Shown in pieces: positions 43,328-52,807 of a stretch of 61,988 nt of DNA. The notes beneath the pieces are model-generated. The model searched no databases, was not told the origin of the DNA, and worked only from the letters and a program-made list of their open reading frames with translations. The stretch is from positions 1 through 61,988 of the forward strand of contig NZ_JAPJNQ010000004.1 in the NCBI RefSeq assembly GCF_030826625.1. Direction: 5' to 3'. Position 1 is the first letter of the stretch. Every line of letters starts with the position of its first letter. The DNA is from Corynebacterium sp. (GTDB lineage: Bacteria > Actinomycetota > Actinomycetes > Mycobacteriales > Mycobacteriaceae). Both the position numbers and the translations under genes were made by a program.

Positions 43328-43663
43328 TTAGCGGGTGGTGGGTTCGCCGGATTGTGGCTCAGCTGCAGCGCTAGCCTCAGTGGCAGCACTAGTCTCAGCC
43401 TCGTCGATTTTGATCGGGTTTGCCTTAGTCCACCAGAAGAAAATTCCGGCGGCAACTAGCATCGCCACGCCCGTCCACAGGTTGTACGAAGAATCTTTCG
43501 CGGCGCCGGTCGCGGCATCGACGCCGGGGTCCAGGAAGAGGAAGCTGAGCAGCAAGATGAGGCCGTACAAGCCCAACAATGCGCCGATGACGTTGCGGAT
43601 GTCGAATGCGCCGGCGGTGTGGGAGCGCTGCGAGTTCTGGCTCGCGGATGATTTCTTAGTCAT
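43328..43663 (-). CDS. small two-helix membrane protein linked to the SSS symporter
   Basis: 111 residues. A polar head, then VIGALLGLYGLILLLSFLFLDPG, a short loop, LWTGVAMLVAAGIFFWWTKANPI and an Ala/Glu-rich tail. It starts 19 bp after the symporter stop and ends 14 bp before galT, so it is operon-internal. It may be an accessory subunit of the symporter, as small partner proteins occur beside SSS permeases in actinobacteria; that role is inference. Confidence 0.75.
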   Translation of the reverse strand: MTKKSSASQNSQRSHTAGAFDIRNVIGALLGLYGLILLLSFLFLDPGVDAATGAAKDSSYNLWTGVAMLVAAGIFFWWTKANPIKIDEAETSAATEASAAAEPQSGEPTTR

Positions 43664-43682
43664 GATCGTGCGTGCTCCTTAG

Positions 43683-45338
43683 CTAGATGAACATGATGTT
43701 GAGGATAACGACCAGCACCAGACACAGCACACCCAACGGGACGGTGCGGCGGTACCACGGCAGGCCGTCTTCGGTGGAATCGGTCAGATTTTCCTTCGGG
43801 GTGACGGACTTGACGAAGCCCACCAGCTCCTTGTCCGGCTTCGGCTTGGTGACCAGCGAAACGACGACGGACACCAGGATGTCGACGCCGAAGGCCAGCG
43901 ACGCTGCGACGAACGCGGTGCCCTGACCAGGCAGGTTGAACAATCCAGCCTCGGCGCCGCTGAAGGTGGCGATCGCCCAGTACACAATCGCGGAACCAGT
44001 ACCGGCAACCAGACCAGCCCAACCGGCGGTCGGGGTCATGCGCTTCCAGAACATACCCAGGATGAACGTGGCGAACAGTGGCGCGTTGAAGAAACCGAAC
44101 AGCGTTTGCAGGTAATCCATGACGTTGCCGAAGTTCGAGGCCAGCAGCGCGGTGAACACGGCAATCGCGGTGGCACCGATCGTCGCCAAGCGGCCCACGC
44201 CGGTGTAGTAATCGTCGTTGCGATCCTTGACGACGTAGGTCTGCCACAAGTCATAGGAGAACACGGTGTTGAACGCCGAAATATTCGCGGCCATACCGGC
44301 CATGAAGGCAGCCAGCAGACCAGCCAAAGCAACACCAAGCAGACCGTTGGGCAGCAAATCACGCATCAGGTACAGCATCGCGTCGTTCGGCTCAGCGGAG
44401 CCATCCAACAGCGGGGTGACGGTAGCGCCGGCGATCATGCCGGGGATCACGACGATGAACGGCACGAACATCTTCGGGAAAGCACCAATGATCGGGGTTT
44501 TGCGTGCCGACGACAGGGAATCCGCGGCCATGGAACGCTGCACCTCAACGAAGTTGGTGGTCCAGTAACCGAAAGACAGCACGAAGCCGAGGCCGAAGAC
44601 CAGGCCGATGGCAGAAACGATCGGGTTGTCGAAGCCGGAAATTTCCGTGCCTGGCCAGGCGCTGAAGTGGCCCGGGTCGGCGACCTTTTCCTTCAGGCCG
44701 CTCCAACCGCCGACGCTGTGCAGACCGATCAAGGTCAGTGGCAGCAGGGCAGCGATGATGACGAAGAACTGCAGCACCTCGTTGTAGATGGCGGCAGAAA
44801 GGCCACCCAAGGTGATGTAGGAAAGTACGATGACCGCGGCGATCACCAGGGTGACCCACAATGGCCAGCCCAGCAGCGAGTTGACGACCTTGGCCAGCAG
44901 CAACAGGTTAATACCGGCGATTAGCAGCTGCGCCAGGGCAAAAGACAGTGCGTTGACCAGGTGTGCGCCGGTGCCGAAACGGCGACGCATGAACTCTGGA
45001 ACCGAGCGCACCTTCGAGCCGTAGTAGAACGGCATCATCACGATACCCAGGAACACCATCGCAGGGATGGCGCCGATCCAGAAGTAGTGCATCGTTTCGA
45101 AGCCGTACTGCACACCATTGGCGGACATGCCGACGATCTCGACGGCACCCAGGTTGGCGGAAATAAACGCCAGGCCCGTCACCCAGGCTGGTAGCGAGCG
45201 TCCGGACAAGAAGAAGTCGATGGAACTCGATACCTTCGACTTCGCTGCCCAGCCGATGCCCAGCACGAACAAGAAATAGATTGCCACCAGGGTGTAGTCC
45301 ACCCAGGACGCATTCAAAAGCAGGCCATCTTCCTGCAT
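43683..45338 (-). CDS. SSS-family sodium:solute symporter, probably galactose uptake
   Basis: 551 residues, about 14 helices. ASWVDYTLVAIYFLFVLGIGWAAK at the start, SSSIDFFLSGRSLPAWVTGLAFISANLGAVEIVGMSANG (the SSS sodium-site region), and GYWTTNFVEVQRSMAADSLSSARKTPIIGAF are family hallmarks similar to SglT-type sugar symporters. ATG 45338 has GGGAGG upstream; the longer frame to 45440 was rejected. First gene of a probable operon with the small protein, galT and galK, which supports galactose as substrate. Confidence 0.88.
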   Translation of the reverse strand: MQEDGLLLNASWVDYTLVAIYFLFVLGIGWAAKSKVSSSIDFFLSGRSLPAWVTGLAFISANLGAVEIVGMSANGVQYGFETMHYFWIGAIPAMVFLGIVMMPFYYGSKVRSVPEFMRRRFGTGAHLVNALSFALAQLLIAGINLLLLAKVVNSLLGWPLWVTLVIAAVIVLSYITLGGLSAAIYNEVLQFFVIIAALLPLTLIGLHSVGGWSGLKEKVADPGHFSAWPGTEISGFDNPIVSAIGLVFGLGFVLSFGYWTTNFVEVQRSMAADSLSSARKTPIIGAFPKMFVPFIVVIPGMIAGATVTPLLDGSAEPNDAMLYLMRDLLPNGLLGVALAGLLAAFMAGMAANISAFNTVFSYDLWQTYVVKDRNDDYYTGVGRLATIGATAIAVFTALLASNFGNVMDYLQTLFGFFNAPLFATFILGMFWKRMTPTAGWAGLVAGTGSAIVYWAIATFSGAEAGLFNLPGQGTAFVAASLAFGVDILVSVVVSLVTKPKPDKELVGFVKSVTPKENLTDSTEDGLPWYRRTVPLGVLCLVLVVILNIMFI

Positions 45339-45567
45339 AGCGGGAACCTCCCGGAATAAATAGGCCTTCCCCAAAGCCGATGAAGGCCGGGGTATCTGGC
45401 CTGCTCGGTCCCTGCGTGAAGGAGAGTGAATACGCGCCAACCAGCGAAAACCGCCTAACTTAGGTAATCATCACTTGATCGGTGCGTCGTGGCGTAATCA
45501 TCATAACCCTAAAGGGTTGGTTTAGGGTGAGGTGGGGTCTAGGAAGGGGAAGAAAAAGGGGAAGAAA
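45339..45567. other. promoter region of the gal operon and 3' flank of the epimerase gene
   Basis: No gene. Contains a palindrome AACCCTAAAGGGTT at about 45505-45518. An inverted repeat GGTCTAG...CTAGACC (45535-45573) encloses two GGGGAAGAAA runs and overlaps the epimerase stop codon. One of these may be an operator, the other a weak terminator. Confidence 0.4.
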
Positions 45568-46527
45568 CTAGACCGCAACAATGCCGAAACGAAATTGCGT
45601 GGTTGTGCCCGCGGGAAGTTCCAGCAGGCTTTTCCCACTGCGCAGCGCATTCGGCGGGCAGGTCATCGGTTCCACGGCAACGGCACGCCCGATATTCGGG
45701 GCGGATTCCGGGGAAGTATAAACCTGACACCAGCCGAAATGCTCATCTGCCCATAGCTGCGTGCCGTGGCCGTCGGCCTTGCGCAGCTCGACTGTGTGCG
45801 CGGGGCCGTCGTCGCTCTGCGGTTCCTCCAGCCGGAAACAATGGTCCAGCGTGATTCCCGCCATGGCTTGTTGCTTGCCGACGATTTCCGTCGCCGGAAT
45901 TTCTGGGCCCGCCGGAAGCAGGCGGTCTGGGTCGAGCGGCAGGTTCGTGGCTGCTGGCATGGATAAGGTGCACTCATTCAGCGGTGCGCCCAATGCGCTG
46001 AGGTACGGGTGCCAGCCCACGCCGAAAGGGCTGGAGGTTGTGCCGGGGTGGGCGGTGTCGGTGGCAGTTTCGGTGCCAGTATTGGTGACAGTGAGTTCTG
46101 CGGACAGGCCATCGTCGGCAAGTGCCCAGGTGATGGAATAGACCAATGGCCACGGCCAGTCGGTGCGCGCCGGGCCCTGCCAATGCAAAGTCACGGCGCT
46201 GCGGGAGTGCTCGGTGATTTCCCACGTAGCTTCGGCAGCGAAGCCATGCAAGGCGTTGTTGTGGTTGGTTTCGTTGCAGCGCAGGCGGTGGATGGTGCCG
46301 TGGTGGGAAAAGATGCCGTCGCCGGTGCGGTTCGGCCACGGTGCGAGGAGCGCTCCGGCGGTGAACGGACGCGCGTGCTGATAGCCCACTACCAGGGGTT
46401 TTCCGTCGTAAAGTAAGGTGGCCAGGCCAGCACCATGTGGGTCGATCGTGGCGGTGTAATTGCCAGTGGAGATCTGCAGCGCGTGATTGTGCGGTGCTTG
46501 ATGATTCAACTCAGCGTGAGAAGTCAT
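45568..46527 (-). CDS. aldose 1-epimerase family protein
   Basis: 319 residues of the galactose mutarotase fold. GNYTATIDPHGAGLATLLYDGKPLVVGY, FTAGALLAPWPNRTGDGIF with the substrate-binding NR, NNALHGFAAEATW (His), FGVGWHPYLS (His) and VYTSPESAPNIGRAVAVEPMTCPPNA with the catalytic Glu region. All catalytic residues are present. It would supply alpha-galactose to GalK. Separate transcription unit upstream of the gal operon, same strand. Confidence 0.92.
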   Translation of the reverse strand: MTSHAELNHQAPHNHALQISTGNYTATIDPHGAGLATLLYDGKPLVVGYQHARPFTAGALLAPWPNRTGDGIFSHHGTIHRLRCNETNHNNALHGFAAEATWEITEHSRSAVTLHWQGPARTDWPWPLVYSITWALADDGLSAELTVTNTGTETATDTAHPGTTSSPFGVGWHPYLSALGAPLNECTLSMPAATNLPLDPDRLLPAGPEIPATEIVGKQQAMAGITLDHCFRLEEPQSDDGPAHTVELRKADGHGTQLWADEHFGWCQVYTSPESAPNIGRAVAVEPMTCPPNALRSGKSLLELPAGTTTQFRFGIVAV

Positions 46528-46614
46528 GCCCAGCAGTTTAAGTCGTGTGGTTGCAAACCTCGCGGTGGTGTGGCTGAAGCGAGCCGTAATTGCGCATTAT
46601 TCGGAGAACTGGCG

Positions 46615-46654
46615 AAAATTGTTAATTTAGAGGGGGTGCTAATCTAACAATTTT
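46615..46654. promoter_or_regulatory. 16-bp-arm inverted repeat in the galM-PepSY divergent region
   Basis: AAAATTGTTAATTTAG and CTAATCTAACAATTTT match as inverted arms at 14 of 16 positions around the 8-bp centre AGGGGGTG. It lies 88 bp upstream of the epimerase start and 185 bp upstream of the PepSY gene. The symmetry and divergent position favour an operator over a terminator. Confidence 0.55.
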
Positions 46655-46838
46655 GCGTCGCACGCGTATTTCACTGGGAAGTTTCAACCGGTTGACTTGA
46701 AAAGATCACCAATCCGAAACGTTAAAAATGCTTGGGAACTTTTTCCATTCGCGGTGCGACTACTTTGTGTAGTTCGCGGCTGCAGACGAGAACTTCACCA
46801 AAACAAGTTTTAGTCCCCGAACCCGAAGGCTTTTGTCC

Positions 46839-48434
46839 ATGACTCTACGCCAAGATCGCCCAGCGCAAGCATCTACCACGATGCCTGCTGGCGCCGTCGA
46901 CGAGACCTCTGCGCGCAATTCACGTGGCGCACGCAAACCCAATGCACTTGTTGCGCTGCTCCGACGCCTGCATTTCTATGCAGGCATGTTCATCGGACCG
47001 TTCCTGCTCATCGCAGCCATCAGTGGCGCGCTGTACGCAGTCGCACCCACCGCAGAAAAATTGGTGTACCAGGACGTTTTGACCGTTACCCCGCCACCTG
47101 GGGCGGAAGGTGTTACCAACACGGTTTCGCTGGAAGAACAGGTGAATAAGGCCCACGAAGCCTTCCCGGATTTGGATATTGCCCAGGTCTGGCCATCCTC
47201 AGAACCCGGTGAGACCACCCGCGTGCTGCTGATCGACGAAACCATCGATGAGGCGGAACTGCGCAGCGTGTTCGTCAACCCGTACACCGGATCGGTAGTC
47301 GGCGACGAGCCTTCCTATTCCGGTTTAGGCGAGCTGCCGTTGCGCCGGTGGATTTCCCACCTGCACGAAAGCATGCACTTGGGCCCAGTAGGTGAGCTGT
47401 ACTCGGAGCTGGCAGCCAGCTGGCTGTGGTTCTTTGCCTTGGGCGGCCTGGTGTTGTGGGCTTCCCGCAACAAAAGGGTGCAGCAGCTATTCGGGTTCGG
47501 TAAAGCTAGGACCGGCAAAGAAGCGAAAAATGGTGACGCTAACGATGCCAACGATGCTAAGGATGCTAAAGATGCCAAAAACAAAGGCACCGGACGTCGT
47601 CGCCTGGTCAGCCTGCACGGCGTGACGGGTACCTGGATGCTCATCGGCATGCTGGCGCTCTCAGTTACCGGAATCACCTGGTCTACCTACGCCGGCGGAA
47701 ACGTGAACCGCACCGTGGAAGCGCTGCAGTGGCGGGCGGATCCGATCACCACGGAACTCAGTGGACAATCGGAAGCTGCGGCAGACCCGCACGCAGAGCA
47801 CGCAGAACACGCTGGCCACGGCGGTGGCGGCGGCGCGGAAGCAGAAGCTGAAGCTCGTGCTTGGACCCCGGAGGAAATCGCCGAACAAGCCGATCAGGTT
47901 CTGGCGACGGCTCGTGAAGAGGGCCTGACTGGTTCATTGCGCATGTACCCAGGCGAAAGCGTTGAGCACGGCTGGCAGGCCAGCGAGCGCTGGACCGAAT
48001 GGCGCACCACCTCGGATGCTATTTCCGTCGATGGTGAGACCGGCGAAGTCATTGACCGCCTGCCATTTTCCGAACTGCCACTGTTTTCCAAGCTGACTTC
48101 CTGGGGTATTTACCTGCACATGGGAATCATGTTTGGTCTGCCGCTGCAGATCCTGCTGCTGGTCACCGCGCTGGCCATCGCGGGCCTGGTGGTGCTGGGC
48201 TACATGATCTGGTGGAAACGCCGTCCAACCCCGGGCGCGACCGCAGGTATCCCAGGGCCACGCACCAAGCTGAGCACCAAACAGTGGATCATCGTGGCGG
48301 TATTCCTGGTTGCCGTGGGCGGCTTCTTGCCGCTATTCGGAATTAGCTTGGCCGCGATGTTGCTTGCCGACGTCTTGCTGAGCAAGCGCGCCGGGCAAGC
48401 AGGTGGAGCAAAAACCTCAGCGCGCGTGGTGTGA
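46839..48434 (+). CDS. PepSY-associated TM domain protein
   Basis: 531 residues from ATG 46839. PepSY_TM layout: LLRRLHFYAGMFIGPFLLIAAISGALYAVAP (helix 1), a periplasmic PepSY-like segment, LHESMHLGPVGELYSELAASWLWFFALGGLVLWAS, LHGVTGTWMLIGMLALSVTGITW and a terminal helix pair. Conserved His residues lie in helices. Relatives act in iron or siderophore reduction or metal handling. A 9-bp repeat encodes NDANDAKDAKDAK (47541-47576), and a His-rich stretch DPHAEHAEHAGHGGG may bind metal. A TTG at 46833 in frame is an alternative start. Confidence 0.85.
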   Translation: MTLRQDRPAQASTTMPAGAVDETSARNSRGARKPNALVALLRRLHFYAGMFIGPFLLIAAISGALYAVAPTAEKLVYQDVLTVTPPPGAEGVTNTVSLEEQVNKAHEAFPDLDIAQVWPSSEPGETTRVLLIDETIDEAELRSVFVNPYTGSVVGDEPSYSGLGELPLRRWISHLHESMHLGPVGELYSELAASWLWFFALGGLVLWASRNKRVQQLFGFGKARTGKEAKNGDANDANDAKDAKDAKNKGTGRRRLVSLHGVTGTWMLIGMLALSVTGITWSTYAGGNVNRTVEALQWRADPITTELSGQSEAAADPHAEHAEHAGHGGGGGAEAEAEARAWTPEEIAEQADQVLATAREEGLTGSLRMYPGESVEHGWQASERWTEWRTTSDAISVDGETGEVIDRLPFSELPLFSKLTSWGIYLHMGIMFGLPLQILLLVTALAIAGLVVLGYMIWWKRRPTPGATAGIPGPRTKLSTKQWIIVAVFLVAVGGFLPLFGISLAAMLLADVLLSKRAGQAGGAKTSARVV

Positions 48435-48475
48435 TGCCACGATCAGCGCGCGTGCTTAATTAGGATCGGTTTTCA

Positions 48476-50278
48476 TTACTCCCAGGAGCTAGGCGCCTCG
48501 ACGTGGTCGCGGCGTTCTTCTCCTTCGGCATACAACGGCATGTCTTGACCGGCACGGTAGAACGGCACATTATTCGCAGGCAGAGGGTTCTTGCCCTTGA
48601 TCAAATCTGCTGCCTTCTCGGCCACCATCATCGTCGGCGCATAAATATTGCCGTTGGTGATTGACGGGAATACCGAAGAGTCGACGACGTACAAGCCTTC
48701 GGTGCCCCAGACCTGCATGGTGTCGGGATCCACGACGGCCATCGGATCGTCCTCGGCACCCATTTTTGCAGTACAGGAAGGGTGCAAAGCGGTTTCGCCG
48801 TCGTTGCGTACCCACTCCAGGATCTCCTCGTCGGTCTGCACCTCTGGGCCTGGGGAGAATTCGCGCGTGCCGTGCTCTGCCATCGCGTCGGTGGCCATCA
48901 ACTCACGTGCCTTGTGCACGGCCTCGACCCATTCGCGGCGATCCTGCTCGGTGCGCAGATAGTTAAACAGCATCTTCGGCTTGACGTGCGGGTCTGCCGA
49001 TTGGATGCGCACCCAGCCCTTGGTATCGGAGAACATCGGGCCGACGTGCCACTGGAAACCGTGCTTGACCTTGGCTGGGGTGCCGTCGTAACGCACCGCC
49101 ATCGGCAGGAAGTGGAACATCAGGTTCGGGTATTCTTCGTCGTCATTGGAACGCACGAAGCCACCGGCCTCAAAGTGGGAGGTCGCCACCGGCCCCTTGT
49201 GGGTCAGCAACCACTGCAGGCCCATGAACGGCCAACGCCACTTGCGCAGGTACGGCTGCGAGGAATGCGGCGTGTCCACCTCATACTGGATGTAGACCTC
49301 GAGGTGATCCTGCAGGTTTTCGCCCACGCCTGGCAGTTCCTTGACGACGTCAATGCCGTGTTCTTCCAGCAACTCACGCGGTCCGACGCCGGAAAGCTGC
49401 AACAGTTGTGGCGTGTTGATAGCGCCGGAAGCGAGAATGACCTTGTCCGCGTAGATACGTCGGGTAGCACCCTGCCATTCGTATTCCACGCCCTTGGCGG
49501 TGGTGCCGTCGAAAATCACGCGACGGGTGAAGGCTTGGGTGCGTACCTCCAGGTTCTCGCGCTGCAAGATCGGGTGCAGGTAGGCGCGTGCCGACGAGTG
49601 GCGGCGTCCTTTTTTAATATTGCGGTCGAAAGGCGCGAAGCCTTCCTGCCGGTAGCCGTTGACGTCGTTAGTCAGCTCATAGCCGGATTCCTGCACGGAC
49701 TTGAATAGTGCCTGGAACAGCGGGCTGGTGGCCGGGCCGCGGGAAAGATACAGCGGGCCGTTGTGGCCGCGGCGTGGATCGTCGGCGTCTGCGCCCTTGG
49801 CGGTTTCCATTTTGTTGAAGTACGGCAGGCAGTGAGCGTAATCCCAGTGCTCCAGGCCCGGATTTTCTGCCCACTTTTCATAATCCAGCGGGTTGCCGCG
49901 CTGGAAAATCATGCCGTTGATGGAACCGGAACCGCCCAGCACCTTACCGCGGGCATGCGGCACGCGGCGGCCGTTCATCTCTGGCTCTGGCTCGGTTTCG
50001 TAGATCCAGTCGTAGTCTTTATCGCCGATCGGGAAGGAGAAGCCCGAAGGCATGTGGATGAACAAATCCCAAATGCTGTCTGGGCGTCCGGCTTCCAGGA
50101 CGACGACGCGGGTATCTGGGTCTTCGGTCAAGCGGTTGGCAACCACCGATCCTGCAGATCCACCGCCGACGACAACGACGTCGCTGACCTCATCGGTAAC
50201 TGGCACCGAGTTTGTCGAGGCCTTCTTCGCCGAGGTCGCGGAATTCAGGGAATTAAACAGTCGCGAAAAAATGCTCAC
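48476..50278 (-). CDS. betA: choline dehydrogenase (GMC oxidoreductase)
   Basis: Oxidises choline towards betaine aldehyde, FAD-dependent. 600 residues with VSDVVVVGGGSAGSVVANRL (FAD GxGxxG), HARGKVLGGSGSINGMIFQRGNP (GMC signature 1), VILASGAINTPQLLQLSGVGP (signature 2) and the ending ETALHPSCTAKMG with the catalytic His. The first 30 residues are a Ser/Ala-rich extension. AAAGGA precedes the ATG. Divergent from betT; with betB downstream the set converts choline to glycine betaine. Confidence 0.95.
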   Translation of the reverse strand: MSIFSRLFNSLNSATSAKKASTNSVPVTDEVSDVVVVGGGSAGSVVANRLTEDPDTRVVVLEAGRPDSIWDLFIHMPSGFSFPIGDKDYDWIYETEPEPEMNGRRVPHARGKVLGGSGSINGMIFQRGNPLDYEKWAENPGLEHWDYAHCLPYFNKMETAKGADADDPRRGHNGPLYLSRGPATSPLFQALFKSVQESGYELTNDVNGYRQEGFAPFDRNIKKGRRHSSARAYLHPILQRENLEVRTQAFTRRVIFDGTTAKGVEYEWQGATRRIYADKVILASGAINTPQLLQLSGVGPRELLEEHGIDVVKELPGVGENLQDHLEVYIQYEVDTPHSSQPYLRKWRWPFMGLQWLLTHKGPVATSHFEAGGFVRSNDDEEYPNLMFHFLPMAVRYDGTPAKVKHGFQWHVGPMFSDTKGWVRIQSADPHVKPKMLFNYLRTEQDRREWVEAVHKARELMATDAMAEHGTREFSPGPEVQTDEEILEWVRNDGETALHPSCTAKMGAEDDPMAVVDPDTMQVWGTEGLYVVDSSVFPSITNGNIYAPTMMVAEKAADLIKGKNPLPANNVPFYRAGQDMPLYAEGEERRDHVEAPSSWE

Positions 50279-50466
50279 GCTGCGTCCTTTCTACTGCTCA
50301 TGCCCACGGCGGGAGCCGTGCGCGAATCGACAATCCAGCCTAGCGACGAAAAATAGACCTAGCCAATAAGTGTGTGATGGTATACAGTCAAAAAGCTTGG
50401 AATCTGAAAATTTCTTCAAAACTGCCTCAAAAAATCCGCACAGCAGTAGAACGTAAGGAGATGGTG

Positions 50467-52671
50467 GTGGCTGAACAAGCTAAACCGCAATCGGCCAAAA
50501 ATAACACCCCGGAAAATAAGGCCTCGGAAAATAAAGCCTCGGAAAATAAGGCCTCGCGCTTTATCCCGCGGGCGCTCGTGGGCACCTTCCGCGCCGAAAC
50601 TGGTTATGACCACGGTGATGACGTACCAACCGCGAAACCGAACTGGGTCGTGTTTGGTTTTTCCAGTGCGATCATTTTGGCCATTGCACTGTATACGTTC
50701 TTGGCGACGGAATCCGCGGAAGACAACCTGAACGCGATCACCAGCTGGATAGCCACCAACTTCGGTTGGTTTTATATTTTGACCGCCACCGCGGTGGTGA
50801 TTTTCGTGCTGGTGGTTGCATTTTCCCGCACCGGCAATATCCGCCTGGGGCCGGACCACTCGCGTCCGAAGTACAGCCTGTACACCTGGGCCTCGATGCT
50901 GTTTGCCGCCGGTATTGGCGTCGACCTGATGTTCTTTGGTGTTGCCGAGCCACTCACGCAGTACTTCGAGCCGCCAACAACGGACCCAGAAACCTATGCC
51001 GCGGCGAAAGAAGCCGTCGCCTGGGCGATGTTCCACTACGGCATCGTCGGCTGGGCCATGTACGCGCTGATGGGCATGGCTTTCGGCTACTTCGCCTACC
51101 GCCTGAATATGCCACTGGCTATCCGTTCTGCGCTGTACCCAATCATCGGTAAGCGCATTCACGGCGCGGCCGGCCACACGGTGGAAATCGCGGCGATGCT
51201 GGGCACCGTTTTCGGTATTGCTGCTTCGCTGGGTATCGGCGTCGTCCAGCTGAGCTACGGTTTGCACATCATTTTCGACGTCGAGCTAACCATGGGGCTG
51301 CAGGCCACCCTGGTTGCCGTCGGCGTGATCGTGGCGACGATTTCTGCGATCTCGGGCGTCGACAAGGGTATTCGTCGTCTTTCGGAGCTCAACGTTGCTG
51401 TTGCCATCTTCCTGGGGCTCTACGTTTTGATCGCTGGCAAGACCGCCTGGCTGCTCAACGCGCTGATCGATAACGTCGGCACGATGCTGGCGACTTTCCC
51501 GGCATGGGTGATGGACACCTACGCCTACGCTGACGATCAAGATTCCGTCGCTGCATGGATGGAAGCCTGGACGCTGTTCTTCTGGGCATGGTGGATCGCG
51601 TGGGCAACCTTCGTCGGCTTGTTCCTGGCACGCATTTCCCGCGGCCGCACCCTGCGCCAATTCGTCATCGGTACCTTGATGTTCCCGTTCCTGTTCATCG
51701 TGCTGTGGATGTCGTTTTTCGGTAACTCCGCGCTCGATCTGGTTATGGGCGGCAACAACGAAGAATTCGCCGAAACCGCGATGGCACAGCCAGAATCTGG
51801 CTTCTACGAACTGCTGGGCACCTACCCGGGTGCATCGGCCCTGATTTTGCTGGCCACCCTGTGTGGTCTGCTGCTCTACATCACCTCGGCGGACTCCGGT
51901 GCGCTGGTGATGGCGAACTTCACCTCGCACATCATCGACCACCGCCAGGATGGTGCACCGTGGTTGCGCGTGTTCTGGTCGCTGACCGTTGGTGTACTGA
52001 CCCTGGGCATGCTGGGCATCGGTGGTGTGGCCGCGGTGCAGGCGGCGACAGTGATAATGGGCCTGCCGTTCGCGTTCGTGATGTGGATGGTGATGTTCTC
52101 GTTGTGGAAGTCGCTGCGCCAAGAAAATATCCAGCGTGACTCGCGTGCGGTGGCTTTGCATTCCGCGATCGCCGGTCGCGTCGGCGGGGCGCGGTGGAAA
52201 TCCCGTATTGGTCGGGCAAACCGTTGGCCAAGTGGCAAGGAAATCACCGAGTACTTCGACAACACCGCTACCCCTGCGCTGGAGAAACTCTGTACCGAGT
52301 TGCGCAACGAAGGCCTGGATGCCCGTTTGCTCACCAGCCTGGTTGAAGAATGCCAGTTGCCACAGCTAGACCTGGAAATTGCGCTGGGCGACGAGCGCGA
52401 GTTCCGTTATCAGCTGTACCCAATCCAGACTGAAAGCCCGGATTTCGTGGACGGAAATAGTGATTATTATCGCTTGGAGGTCTTCGACAACAATGGCTCT
52501 ATGGGCTTTGACGTCTATGGCTACGACGAGGATCAGCTGATCAATAACGTGCTTGACCTCTACGATCGCCACTTGGAGTACCTGCACATGCAGGCGCCGC
52601 TGCGTGGTTCTTCGGACCTGTCGGATAATTCGAATCCGGTTCGTAGCTGGAAGGAAGACTTCTCCGAATAA
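50467..52671 (+). CDS. betT: BCCT-family choline/betaine transporter
   Basis: About 734 residues, 12 helices. Typical BCCT stretches: LGPDHSRPKYSLYTWASMLFAAGIGVDLMFFGVAEPL, MFHYGIVGWAMYALMGMAF, WTLFFWAWWIAWATFVGLFLARISRGRTLRQF and TSADSGALVMANF. A long C-terminal cytoplasmic domain (from about residue 540) with acidic ends is as in osmosensing BetT. AAGGAG lies 6 bases before GTG 50467. In-frame GTG 50464, ATG 50461 and ATG 50374 are alternatives. The N-terminal head contains three 15-bp repeats encoding ENKAS. Confidence 0.92.
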   Translation: MAEQAKPQSAKNNTPENKASENKASENKASRFIPRALVGTFRAETGYDHGDDVPTAKPNWVVFGFSSAIILAIALYTFLATESAEDNLNAITSWIATNFGWFYILTATAVVIFVLVVAFSRTGNIRLGPDHSRPKYSLYTWASMLFAAGIGVDLMFFGVAEPLTQYFEPPTTDPETYAAAKEAVAWAMFHYGIVGWAMYALMGMAFGYFAYRLNMPLAIRSALYPIIGKRIHGAAGHTVEIAAMLGTVFGIAASLGIGVVQLSYGLHIIFDVELTMGLQATLVAVGVIVATISAISGVDKGIRRLSELNVAVAIFLGLYVLIAGKTAWLLNALIDNVGTMLATFPAWVMDTYAYADDQDSVAAWMEAWTLFFWAWWIAWATFVGLFLARISRGRTLRQFVIGTLMFPFLFIVLWMSFFGNSALDLVMGGNNEEFAETAMAQPESGFYELLGTYPGASALILLATLCGLLLYITSADSGALVMANFTSHIIDHRQDGAPWLRVFWSLTVGVLTLGMLGIGGVAAVQAATVIMGLPFAFVMWMVMFSLWKSLRQENIQRDSRAVALHSAIAGRVGGARWKSRIGRANRWPSGKEITEYFDNTATPALEKLCTELRNEGLDARLLTSLVEECQLPQLDLEIALGDEREFRYQLYPIQTESPDFVDGNSDYYRLEVFDNNGSMGFDVYGYDEDQLINNVLDLYDRHLEYLHMQAPLRGSSDLSDNSNPVRSWKEDFSE

Positions 52672-52738
52672 AGCCGGTGTTATTGACCCTGGCTGGTAAC
52701 CGCGGTGCGAATAGCACGCCAGCAGTACAGCTATAGTG

Positions 52739-52790
52739 AAGCCCCCAGATCACCTTGTAGGCAACAGTCCGCTGTGATTCCGGGGGTTTC
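52739..52790. terminator. bidirectional stem-loop between betT and the small membrane gene
   Basis: AAGCCCCC pairs with GGGGGTTT, and the inner ATCAC with GTGAT, around a 20-base loop. A T-rich run follows on the plus strand. It lies 67 bp after the betT stop and 18 bp beyond the end of the minus-strand small gene, so it can end both transcripts. Confidence 0.75.
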
Positions 52791-52807
52791 TTGCTGTTCC
52801 GACGAAG

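Noticed and set aside
44106..44924. Plus-strand open frame opposite the SSS symporter, rich in Gln/His/Asp
   Set aside because: Typical antisense composition of a membrane-protein gene; no ribosome site.
52739..52790. C-rich hairpin as a 6C-type small RNA
   Set aside because: Only one C run is in the stem, not in two loops as in the 6C motif; terminator is the simpler reading.
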